This document shows positions 45,101 through 53,529 of a stretch of DNA of 64,000 nt, piece by piece. The position numbers and the translations under genes are program-made. Each line of letters starts with the position of its first letter. The first letter of the stretch is position 1. The notes under the pieces were generated by a model. That model saw only the letters and a program-made list of their open reading frames with translations. It ran no database searches and was not told where the DNA came from. The stretch is taken from NCBI GenBank assembly GCA_949126835.1, contig OX421496.1, positions 16,014,844 through 16,078,843 on the forward strand, read 5' to 3'. This stretch comes from Anisus vortex (Eukaryota > Mollusca > Gastropoda > Planorbidae).

Positions 45101-48100
45101 GCAAATTCAGCCGACATATTTCGGCTTTACTGCACCAGGCCAGCAAGTTTCACCAGTGACTTCAATCAAGCCAGTATCTTACCAGGAGGTGATAACCATT
45201 CTACCCCAACCTCCTGAACATAGAGTGGAACCTGCGCACGTTAAGCAAAATGAAACTTCTTTTCACACCGCAGCCTCGGGCCAGCAAGGCGCACCAGTAA
45301 CTTCAATCAAACCAGCACTTCAACAGGAGCCTAAAGTCATTCAATGGCAACCTCCTGAACAGAGGGTGGAACCTGTGCAAATTAAGCTTAATAAGGATTT
45401 TTTCTTTGGCGCTGCTCCCTTATTCAGCGATACAGATGGCTCAGACTCTTCCTCAGAAGAGAACAGTGGGGACAGTTCAAGTAGTAATGAGGATGCTGTG
45501 GTTGAGTACAAGTGCAAACATTGTAGTAATACTTTTACTCACAAGTCGGCTTTTAAGAAACATTTGAAATCTCACACAAAAGGCTTCACAGGTCACAATG
45601 CCCCCAAAATTCACTGCAAGGTTTGCAAGAAAAAATTTAAAGACAACACCGGGCTTCAGGCTCACTTACTTCAGCGTCGCATTTGTTTTTTGCATGTCAC
45701 CAGCGCATATCATGATAGCTTTGAAAAAGGGACCAACATTTGCCAGATGTGTAAAAAATCCTTGCCTTCTGCCTTAGATTTCAGTAAGCACTGCTACAAA
45801 TCAATGACTTGCCGTCTTCGGTATATAGACCTCGTGCTGCAAAATATAAAAAAGGCTAAAGGCAGCTCAACGTCTATTGCAGTCTCAAATTTCAGTGGCT
45901 CATTGGATGAGGCAAAGATCAACACTCAAGCTTCATCTTCTTCCCTCAATGAAAATAGTAGTCCTGGTGGAGTTTTGGCAGTAGTCAGTAGCACACAGGA
46001 CAAGGCCTTGTTATCAAATAACATTAAACCAATTCTTAGTACAATGCAAGATAAGATTGACCTAGCCGTGCAGTCCCCCATTGGTCCAAACACCAGCGAG
46101 AGCAGAAGATGCCACTGTTGTAATGCTGAGTATGACCAATTTGTTCAACACATCATCACTAGTAAACAGTGTTTAATTTATTATGAAATGCATCCAGAAG
46201 TGCAGCCAGCCAATAATAGTTTTTGTTTCAAGTGCAGGAGGAGGTTCAATAACAATTTGGCCTACACAAAACACTTCTGCATTGTATATAATCATGAGTG
46301 TTTGGAATGTGGCTTAAGATATTTGAATATAGGTAACCTCAAAACTCATTATAGACATAAGCACCCAGGCATTGATCTAAATGCAAAAGCTCAACCAAAA
46401 ATTGCCTCAAGCAGCAGTGCCACAGCCTTAGAGAGTAATGGCAAAGAAACCTCATCTCTAACAACATTTCCACTCAACTGTTTGATTTGCTTTGCACAGT
46501 TTCAAACACTTATACTTCTGATGGAGCACAGCTACATCCATACAGAAGAGTTTCCAATTGTGTGTACCAGGTGTAATACTACTTTTCACCATTACAATCG
46601 CTATGTCTCACATCAGGCCTACCACATGCGGATGGATAAGGACTTTGGACCTCCCAATCAGGACTCTGTTTTACAAAACAGTGGTGTTGCTAACAGTGTC
46701 CACCCCATTGTGCCAGGCAGTGGAGCTCCTCAACTACAAATTGAAACAGGTGAGACTGCAATAGAGTCAGCTAGAAAACTTGGCAATGATGAAAATAAAA
46801 CAAATCCTTACTCATGTTATCTCTGCCAGAAGACCTTTACTGAATTTGAAACATATAAAACCCATGTATCACTCCATTCTAAAGTTTCCTATATATCTTG
46901 CACAGTCTGCTTTGAGAACTTCCCATCTCAAAAGGCTCTGAAAGAACACAATAAACAGCATGAAATCTCTAGAACATCCAATAAAAATATCAAGAAAACT
47001 AATGCTAATAGCCCCGGTGATCTGAAGCAGAATGAAAAGAAAACTTTCACCTGTTTATTTTGTCATCTGGTATTCACTGATAAAAAAAACAAATATGATC
47101 ACCTTGCTCAATCTGTTTCTTGTAAAAGTATTATGTCCTATATGCTGGAAAAACAATTTTTTGTTCACCCTTCTACGAATCAGAACATTCCATTTAAACC
47201 TAATCAGTGTGTGTTTTGCGATGAATATTTCCCTGATGTTGTTGCTCATATTATACAGACATCTTGCTTGATTCTGTTTGAAGCAGGGGTCATAAAATAC
47301 AGGTCTGATTCCACCCTTCAGAATGATAATAATTTACAACAGCTCAATGATTATGCCTGTGACGTTTGCAATAAGCGATTTCAGGTGCAATCTTCCCTAG
47401 AGTCTCATAAGCTGTCTGTGCATAAAATTGCCCGTTCCAAAAAGTCAGATGATATATCTAAATTAGATAAAGTATATCGGGAGGATGATCATCTATACTG
47501 CTTCAAATGTAAAAAGTATTTTACAGACGCTAATAGTGTGATGGAGCATAGTCAATTACCACATAGATTGATGTCAAAGAAAGTGATGGCAGCCATGAGT
47601 GAAAAAAATGGCTATGCGGTTTGTACTCTTTGCAACATTAATTTCCCATTAGAATCTAATAGACGTGTTATCCTTGCTCATATGTATAAAGTGCACAATG
47701 AAGGTTCCAGTAAACTTCTTGACTTTTGTTGTAAGGTTGATGATGCTCCTGTAGTGGATGAGACTTCTAAGCTAAAATATTGTTGCTCAATTTGTGGAGC
47801 TGTCCTGACCAGCACTGCAAGGTCCGGCCATGTACAGATGCACATTAAGAACTTTATTAGTCAGGTATTAGTAAAGTCGTCAAAACCATTGACCGCATTC
47901 AGTGTTGAAAAGTGCCCCATTTGTAAACATATTGTGCATTCTAGGAAAACAATGAAACTGCATTTGATGAGGCACAAGACACACGGCATCATTAAGCCAT
48001 TGTCTGAGCAGAAGAGTGCTGGCGGTAACGGTTTGAAACTTTGTGCATGTCCTGAATGTAAGCGGTGGTTTAAGTCTGAACATTCTCTCAACTTTCACAT

Positions 48101-49796
48101 TAAAAAATGCCACAGTGGTGTTGTGGAGAAAAGTTTAAAGTTGTCTGTCAAGAACTCGCTTGCAAAAAAGACTGACACTTCTTTAAAAAAGACTGACACT
48201 TCTTTAAAAAAGACTGACACTTCTTTAAAAAAGACTGACACTTCCCAAAGAAGAAAAAATGTGGAGGCTGCAGACAGTGCATACACCCCTAAACATTCTC
48301 AAGCAGCTGAATTATCTACATATATTTGTAAGCTATGCCCTAAAAGATATACAGCCCTTAGTTTTTTCAGGTCTCATCTCAACAAATCTCACAAGATATT
48401 GAACCTAAACAATATCTCAGATTTTATGGAAAACAGAGAAACACCAAGTAAGAAGGAAACAATTGACAAAAATAAAACTGAGTTAAATAGAACAGAATGC
48501 CTACCTGGTTTTACACTGAAGATGACCTCTTACACTTGTATAAACTGTCACATTTGTGAAGCCAGCATTATTGCTCAGGACTACCCATATCATCTTAAAA
48601 GTGTACATGGTTTCTCTGTTGATCAGCTGTACCCATGTCCACATTGCAGCTTAAAATTTCCTCACCAAAACCTTCTCTCTGACCATCAGTACCAATGTCA
48701 GTTGAATTGTAAATGTTTAATTTGTGACAAGCAAACAAGCACTGTGAGCGGCTTCAAGAGGCATTTATCTCTAAGGCATGAGGTCAGCCTTTCAAGCTAT
48801 ACCAACGCTCACTTTCCATGTGAGTTAATTAAAGTTGTCAATGATGGTCTGCAAATTGTGATAGCAGATTGTAAAAGATCCTGTCTTGCCTGCGGTGCAA
48901 TGTTCACAAAGCAACATGAATATAGACAGCATATTGAGAGCCACGTCACAGAGTGCTCTGTTGTACTTGAGGATTATTTTTCGATGGTTCAGACGGAGAA
49001 TGCCTCCCATGCTGATGATGTCCCCCAGGAATCTGGACTTGTGAATTTTGATGCAGGTTCAATGCCAACTCTGGAGGAAGTGAAAATGGAAACACAAGAT
49101 TGTTCAGGTGTGCAAACTACAGCGGCAACATCAGATGCAAACATTAACAATGATGTAGTAGCTGTAGCTGAGCATGGACATGAATTACTTAATTTTCTAT
49201 GTTCAAATAATGCTAATATGGATTCTTCAACAAATGTCCCAGAAACAGACATGCCAAATGTCCAAGCTACAGAGGCACATAATGAGTATAGCACTTTACC
49301 TATTAAGGCAGAGGGCGTTTCAATCATAGATTTGAGTTGCTTAGAAGGTGATGGTATTGAAAGTTCAGCTGACGCTAATCTTGGTGCTTCAGACACTGTC
49401 CAATCGTTGGGGGAAGTTTTGGAGCAGCGGGTTCAAAGGAAAAGGTCTTCCAGTACTGAACTAGCAAATGAGCCCAAGAGAAGGAAATCTGGTGAAACTG
49501 TCAGCATCCCGAGAGAAGAAGAGAATGATTCTCAGATGTCAACAAATAATTTTATGCATGGTTCTGGCCATTTTGACACTGATCAATTTCACATGCCATC
49601 AAATAATTCAATGCAAAGTTCAGAGAATTTTGACACTGATCAATTTCACATGCTGTCAAATAATTCAATGCAAAATTCAGAGCATTTTGACACTAATCCA
49701 TCTCAGGTCCAAGCAAATAATTCAGTGAAAAGTTCAGACTCTGTTGACACTGATCGCAATGTTTTTAGTGCATTCCAGGACAATTTTCTTTTTTGA
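42102..49796 (+). CDS. Giant multi-C2H2/C2HC zinc-finger protein
   Basis: An uninterrupted frame, very probably the main or only coding exon, of 2,564 residues from the ATG at 42102 (A at -3) to TGA at 49794; 42085-42101 is also exon. In the numbering of a frame from 42042, fingers begin near residues 565, 713, 769, 858, 1157, 1191, 1233, 1356, 1393, 1419, 1479, 1507, 1591, 1619, 1669, 1721, 1771, 1818, 1859, 1912, 1956, 2001, 2094, 2164, 2197, 2223 and 2279: about 27. About ten end in Cys instead of the second His, mostly with H-x6-C spacing (HLNDSPQC, HLQNSQVC). Fingers are mostly isolated by long linkers, not joined by TGEKP. The N-terminus is Ser/Pro-rich and acidic near 370-410; there is a bipartite basic signal near 2464-2485 (RKR...KRRK). 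Four tandem-repeat zones occur. A nuclear nucleic-acid or chromatin role is inferred; I cannot name an orthologue. An upstream exon could add residues (the acceptor leaves phase 1). Confidence 0.9.
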   Translation: MPFTNQAFHFQQDVAPQSNLSSNGDEVAGIESVQHISQKLTDNLREKLHKKATGASSSASINVFPQDNVANFNSAPTNADKLVINSVYSLAQPSEANGSSSLMYVPHSNTPSSSNSIEVVNSLPVFLVKSQPATSILSILSRAPLTSGGSMLETKSVRDSIYNAGPLLPHSLGPPPLYVGPPPTDNPRSSPPASTTSILSILSKTPLTSGGSMLETKSVRDSIYNAGPLLPYSLGPPPLYVGPRPTDNAGPPPSASTLETNVVKDSIHNIRSPPGMAILEANLKKDSSPGMSILEASLRNDSFFNVGSDPTAAVASPDIQLSSSGTATSGRAPEPTPIDPGSSLPEVVDVEEEDLDDCLVVKIDLTNCQFQIGKRINNLELVIDDSDDEDNSGSTELNKATKAQKAKSKKKNNKDMSSTGQGNSAVKAKRKTKHLLSLSNAPGSENISDKSFTSVKSSSSSNDETESFCPLIMKVEDSYDLDEATAENEMPVLTDANDESSTDGVNPHTASSNPKGNEHVFTEPTEDGKSIAGGVSAENSKNIMCKTCSVTFPTRLELVNHMLLIHKPKQNQATLADESNKIDAPVIINLENDCHSEVVECKQEKLDDSIVNPHNATQSNREISLVHKQSHIQIISHDNPRLDDPVVYTDSAATEFSEGPINPATTSTATTATDNGATATTPAELVPLPPLCVRCELCCQWFSNYSRLMEHLRCEPQCKKYHDELYKKNYGILPLPSRPGAAGNKPNITCSSCKRKFATKAMLNRHLNDSPQCKKTSKKTGKSTAPKKMPEKNPTEEAKKKSSASESTANAKAVTSSKATTSVAKTNISTNIEIDTLTCKVCKTVFKDEILLAKHLQNSQVCLKPKETQEKKTNFQFRVQLSGYSNDGGLTQHTNDKVQALNRPSEQQEKNLEIGKTKPPGQQVAPVTSLKPVLHQEPKAVISQPPKQRVEPVQLFQRSPFYSMTASGQQVAPVTSIKPAPYQEVITIPSKSPEQRMEPVQIQPTYFGFTAPGQQVSPVTSIKPVSYQEVITILPQPPEHRVEPAHVKQNETSFHTAASGQQGAPVTSIKPALQQEPKVIQWQPPEQRVEPVQIKLNKDFFFGAAPLFSDTDGSDSSSEENSGDSSSSNEDAVVEYKCKHCSNTFTHKSAFKKHLKSHTKGFTGHNAPKIHCKVCKKKFKDNTGLQAHLLQRRICFLHVTSAYHDSFEKGTNICQMCKKSLPSALDFSKHCYKSMTCRLRYIDLVLQNIKKAKGSSTSIAVSNFSGSLDEAKINTQASSSSLNENSSPGGVLAVVSSTQDKALLSNNIKPILSTMQDKIDLAVQSPIGPNTSESRRCHCCNAEYDQFVQHIITSKQCLIYYEMHPEVQPANNSFCFKCRRRFNNNLAYTKHFCIVYNHECLECGLRYLNIGNLKTHYRHKHPGIDLNAKAQPKIASSSSATALESNGKETSSLTTFPLNCLICFAQFQTLILLMEHSYIHTEEFPIVCTRCNTTFHHYNRYVSHQAYHMRMDKDFGPPNQDSVLQNSGVANSVHPIVPGSGAPQLQIETGETAIESARKLGNDENKTNPYSCYLCQKTFTEFETYKTHVSLHSKVSYISCTVCFENFPSQKALKEHNKQHEISRTSNKNIKKTNANSPGDLKQNEKKTFTCLFCHLVFTDKKNKYDHLAQSVSCKSIMSYMLEKQFFVHPSTNQNIPFKPNQCVFCDEYFPDVVAHIIQTSCLILFEAGVIKYRSDSTLQNDNNLQQLNDYACDVCNKRFQVQSSLESHKLSVHKIARSKKSDDISKLDKVYREDDHLYCFKCKKYFTDANSVMEHSQLPHRLMSKKVMAAMSEKNGYAVCTLCNINFPLESNRRVILAHMYKVHNEGSSKLLDFCCKVDDAPVVDETSKLKYCCSICGAVLTSTARSGHVQMHIKNFISQVLVKSSKPLTAFSVEKCPICKHIVHSRKTMKLHLMRHKTHGIIKPLSEQKSAGGNGLKLCACPECKRWFKSEHSLNFHIKKCHSGVVEKSLKLSVKNSLAKKTDTSLKKTDTSLKKTDTSLKKTDTSQRRKNVEAADSAYTPKHSQAAELSTYICKLCPKRYTALSFFRSHLNKSHKILNLNNISDFMENRETPSKKETIDKNKTELNRTECLPGFTLKMTSYTCINCHICEASIIAQDYPYHLKSVHGFSVDQLYPCPHCSLKFPHQNLLSDHQYQCQLNCKCLICDKQTSTVSGFKRHLSLRHEVSLSSYTNAHFPCELIKVVNDGLQIVIADCKRSCLACGAMFTKQHEYRQHIESHVTECSVVLEDYFSMVQTENASHADDVPQESGLVNFDAGSMPTLEEVKMETQDCSGVQTTAATSDANINNDVVAVAEHGHELLNFLCSNNANMDSSTNVPETDMPNVQATEAHNEYSTLPIKAEGVSIIDLSCLEGDGIESSADANLGASDTVQSLGEVLEQRVQRKRSSSTELANEPKRRKSGETVSIPREEENDSQMSTNNFMHGSGHFDTDQFHMPSNNSMQSSENFDTDQFHMLSNNSMQNSEHFDTNPSQVQANNSVKSSDSVDTDRNVFSAFQDNFLF
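42501..42872 (+). repeat. In-frame 186-bp tandem duplication in the coding exon
   Basis: The block starting ACATCTATACTTTCTATTTT at 42501 recurs at 42687 with only a handful of substitutions over 186 bp. Each copy encodes 62 residues including TSILSILS, LTSGGSMLETKSVRDS and GPPPLYVG. Synonymous and non-synonymous changes are both few, so it is recent. Confidence 0.95.
44862..45415 (+). repeat. Four diverged 45-47-residue repeats
   Basis: GQQVAPVTSLKPV, GQQVAPVTSIKPA, GQQVSPVTSIKPV and GQQGAPVTSIKPA begin at 44862, 45003, 45138 and 45279, each followed by a PP(E)QRVEPV-like block. The spacing is 141, 135 and 141 bp. They lie in the linker between the fourth and fifth fingers. Confidence 0.93.
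48166..48250 (+). repeat. 21-bp coding repeat, four copies (KKTDTSL)
   Basis: AAAAAGACTGACACTTCTTT plus A repeats four times, encoding KKTDTSL units, with the last unit changed to KKTDTSQ. The DNA copies are almost identical, so it is a probable length-polymorphic site. Confidence 0.95.
49538..49767 (+). repeat. 57-bp coding repeat, four copies, at the C-terminus
   Basis: Units of 19 residues, consensus HMxSNNSMQSSExFDTDQF, occur four times before the stop. The first and last are the most diverged. The C-terminus ends FSAFQDNFLF. Confidence 0.93.
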
Positions 49797-50280
49797 AGAT
49801 AACCCAAGACAGTAGTAAATGTTATTTTGGACTAATTCGTATATAAATAGTCTCATCATACCAAGAGCAATAGATCTAATTCCATATCCTCATAAAATGT
49901 AAAAAATATAATAGTTGTTTCATTTAGTCAGTTTTTAATTGTTCAATAGTGACAAATAATCCATCTCCAGTTATTTGTTGCTTGTTTTGTTTTTTTAATT
50001 ATTATTTCATACATTTTTAGAGTTAATATTACTCAGGTAGGCGTTGTACGTCCAAATAATCAATACCTTTTTTTTTAAAACCATGACAGACCTGATACCA
50101 ACATATTTTGGCATAGCCAGCATCTAAATGCTCATACAAAAATAACTGCTTCTTGTAATAGTAATAGGGTCCTCAGCTTTGATTCTTCCTCTACCCAACT
50201 ATTTGCAAAACCCTTTTTTTTTCTTTTTTATACCGTACCTGTATCTAAATGTAAATAAAAGCATTTAGTCAGAGCATTGT
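49797..50280 (+). other. Probable 3' UTR of the zinc-finger gene
   Basis: AT-rich non-coding sequence after TGA. The first good AATAAA is at 50254-50259, so the 3' UTR may be about 480 nt. Another AATAAA-type site lies near 50773. Confidence 0.5.
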
Positions 50281-51486
50281 TTTTTTGGCAATTGAATTTA
50301 ATTGAAATAATTATTATTCAATATTGTACTTCCTAAATGTCATGTTTGTTATCCCCCATAAAGAACAAATAATCTTTTTTACCATGAGTCATGAGCATAA
50401 TTCAAATCACTAAAAAAAAAAAGTACATGTATTATGGGGGAGCACAACTAATTGATTGTGTGAGGAATTTAAAATTGTTAAATTCTCAACTGTTTATGTT
50501 TTTGTTTTTTTTGCCTGCATCTAATTAGAGAAGCAAACCAATGACCTGTTTATGAAACATATATTGGTGATGAATGCATAGCTTTAAATGTATTGACCAC
50601 ATTGCTGATCATTGTACACTTTTGTCAAACACACTTCTACACAGAAAAGGTAGATTTTAAAGATCAAATCATTTCAATCACTGTGTTTATTTCCTTCACT
50701 CATGAATACAATTTTTTTTTAACAAGATCTGACAATAATTTCACTGATTTATGATGATTGTAATTTTTGTTTAATAAATGTTTTATTATTTTTTGTTTGT
50801 AGATAAAACAAATGATTCAGGGGCTCAGTTTTTGTTGTTTCCCAAAACTTTAATGTAATTTCAATGCAGAAAAGAATATTTTTTACTGGTAACCTATTTT
50901 ATACACATCCTTCCGTTTTTTTAACTGCAACAATTATAAACATTATAATAAAAATATAATGTGTGTTTAAATCTTTGCTTAGATTTAATAACCTCCTGTA
51001 CCTAAACTGAGCGATCAAAAGCATTGTAGAATGTATAGGGGGCCACACAATATCATGCTGGCTTCGTACATCCTTATATTCTGACACTCTTAGTCCTAGG
51101 AGCATAAGAAATGTTGGACACTTGTTCAAATTGGTCCACATGTCATCATTTGTCATTTTAAGTTTTTTAGAATGCTAGCAAGTTTGTACCCTTTAAGCCT
51201 TTAGTCCCTTAGGCTGGATAACAAGTATGTTACATTCCAGAAGTTTGAAATCTAATGTCCATATTTTGAGTACCATACACGTCTTCTCTTCATTGATTGT
51301 ACTTTTAATTTCATTAATTCTGCTGAAATAAAAAGTGTTTTTTTCTTTTATTACCTGTAACCAAATACTTTGTAATGATTGCATGTTTATTCTTTATGTT
51401 TATACCAGTAAGTAATAAGTTTAGTTGTTCATATAAATATAATCATCAATATACATAATAACCATGAGTTTGTACATTTATTTAGA
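50281..51486. other. AT-rich intergenic DNA
   Basis: No gene is recognised; possible alternative polyadenylation sites only. The minus-strand frame at 50899-51156 has no known motif. Confidence 0.45.
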
Positions 51487-51665
51487 TGTTTGTTCGCTAT
51501 AGGCTCCTAAGCCGTTTGACCAATCGGGTCAAAAGTTAAATGCCGTATATAAATTGGAAATGTCCTCCAAAAGATAATTTTTTTTAATCAACAATATTGC
51601 TTATTGCTTTATTCGTTAAATTATTTTTTTAAATAAACTTAAAACTATTACTAATCACCGTAAAC
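51487..51665 (+). repeat. Repeat family D copy 2
   Basis: TGTTCGCTATAGGCTCCTAA, GCCGTTTGACCAATCGGGTC, GGAAATGTCCTCCAAAAGAT, CAACAATATTGCTTATTGC and ACTATTACTAATCACCGTA are in the same order as in the copies at 35.9 and 63.7 kb. Confidence 0.75.
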
Positions 51666-51960
51666 TGAGCGCCATTTTCAGAATGATCTCCCCTTCAATG
51701 TTCATTAACTCAATAATTCCCCTTGCATAAAGTTGTTTATTTATCCCGTAAGTCATGGGATTCATGGGTTTGACCTTCAGAGGGAAAAAGGGGGGGGGGG
51801 CATCGGCGTATTTAGAGACAGATAGCCTATGCTACTTTGCTTTGTTTATATTTGTATTACTTCCGGTTTCTAAGTTTTTGTCTGCTGCTGTGTTTTACTA
51901 CGTTTTATTTAAACATTATTTTTTTAATTCAGGCTATAAAGGTACCATACAAATATAATA

Positions 51961-52305
51961 CAGGGTTCTCACATAGTCTGGAGTTTAAAACAAATCAAGG
52001 CATGGACAACCTTGAAAATTATCATTTTAGCCTGGAAAAAAAGCCTGTCAGCCTGGAAATTTATCTAAATCTATATTTATATCTAAATTTATTATAAAAA
52101 TCAAGGTCAGACAAAAAACGCCAATCCCATTTTTATACGCCATAAACGCCCACTGACCGAGTCTTAAGATTGATACTTCATTCACGCAATATTTAGGTCA
52201 CTTAGGGGGAGGAGGCCTGGAATTTGGCTATTATTCTTATACTTATAGCCTTGAAATAGTCTGGGAAAAACCTTGATTTTTTTCAGAATAAATGTGAGAA
52301 CCCTG
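51961..52305. mobile_element. MITE family C copy 2 (inverted relative to copy 1)
   Basis: It begins CAGGGTTCTCACATAGTCTG and ends AATGTGAGAACCCTG. ATATAATA lies before it and again after one extra base on the right. The interior is the reverse complement of that at 25886-26283 (GCCATAAACGCCCACTGACC here, GGTCAGTGGGCGTTTATGGC there). Confidence 0.85.
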
Positions 52306-53500
52306 CATATAATATAAACACAGCCATTTCAAAATAATCTCCCTTTTAAATGCTTTCAATAAAAAAAAGAACAAAAACTAAATACCGAAAGATACGTTCT
52401 CACTACAGTTTTTAGTGTAACAAAACACATTGTCGTCATTCGTTTCTCCGTCATTTTGACGGGAATAACCACTAGTGTTAGTAAAGTGTTACATAAAAAC
52501 AACAAACTAAAGAACAAACTTCAAAATATAATTATGTTCTTTAGATCTTAAAACTTATTCCTTATTCATATATATCAGTCAAGATCCTTCAACAGCAACA
52601 AATATATATGTATGTTTGTGCACATTAATATTTACCTACCGTTACTATTTGTACACATTTATATTTAGCTACGCAAGTTCTAAGCTAGAATTTGTTTTTG
52701 TTGCTTGCTCTCTTGTCTTGTTTCCATGAAGGTGGTAAAGTGGCTTTTTCATCAGTCTTACTGTCCACTAATACTATTAGTAATAGTAATAGATTGCCTA
52801 GCCAACACATTGCAAAGTTGCCTTTACATGCCCCCTCACACACGCACACATGCACACAAGTGTCAAATTGTCAAGGGCACATTCATGCTTTAATGAATGC
52901 TTCTTTCAAAAGGAAAAAAACTAGATTGAGTTAGACAAATGTTGTAATTATTATATACATTCATACGGTAATCATACATATATATATATATAAACACACA
53001 TGTGGTGTAATACTGTAATAATAATGTATCTCTACAAGCCAAGTGGTCAGGGTTGCAAGTCATATGTTAAAAGTAAAATAATCTTCTTACCACATTAGCC
53101 AATTTGTGTGAATTGACTGAAATTTCTTTCAGATTTATTATTAACCAGAGTATTCATTAAAATTGACCCCCCAAAATATACCGTAATTAAAAATACATTT
53201 TTTAAATTATATTTTAATTTGACTTTTCCTGTAGTTGTGATGTTCAAGTTTGTGTTTAATTTTACAATTTTTATGTTATTTTGTACAAATATTTGAATGT
53301 CATTATTAAAAAATGCAATAAAATATTCTCAGGCATTGTTGCAATGTATTTTTTTTACAGTTATTTTATACAAACACTCCTTCAATATGTAAGATTGTGT
53401 CCTACTCTTAGTGGTGTAAGTCTAGTCTTGCATTTTCATTTCGGTAGTGTTTTAAAAGATGTCAATAAATGTTAAGCTGTTGGTTTTTCTGGCTAGTTTC
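52306..53500. other. AT-rich intergenic DNA
   Basis: AT microsatellite near 52975-52992 and CA-rich patch near 52838-52858. No gene is recognised. Confidence 0.45.
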
Positions 53501-53529
53501 TCCTACCTACATCCTACATATCCCTAGTC

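Noticed and set aside
46558..47271. Other-frame ORFs inside the zinc-finger exon
   Set aside because: They overlap the long frame that has about 27 fingers and contain no motif; they are shadows, as are the minus-strand frames at 43535, 44288, 48095 and 48989.
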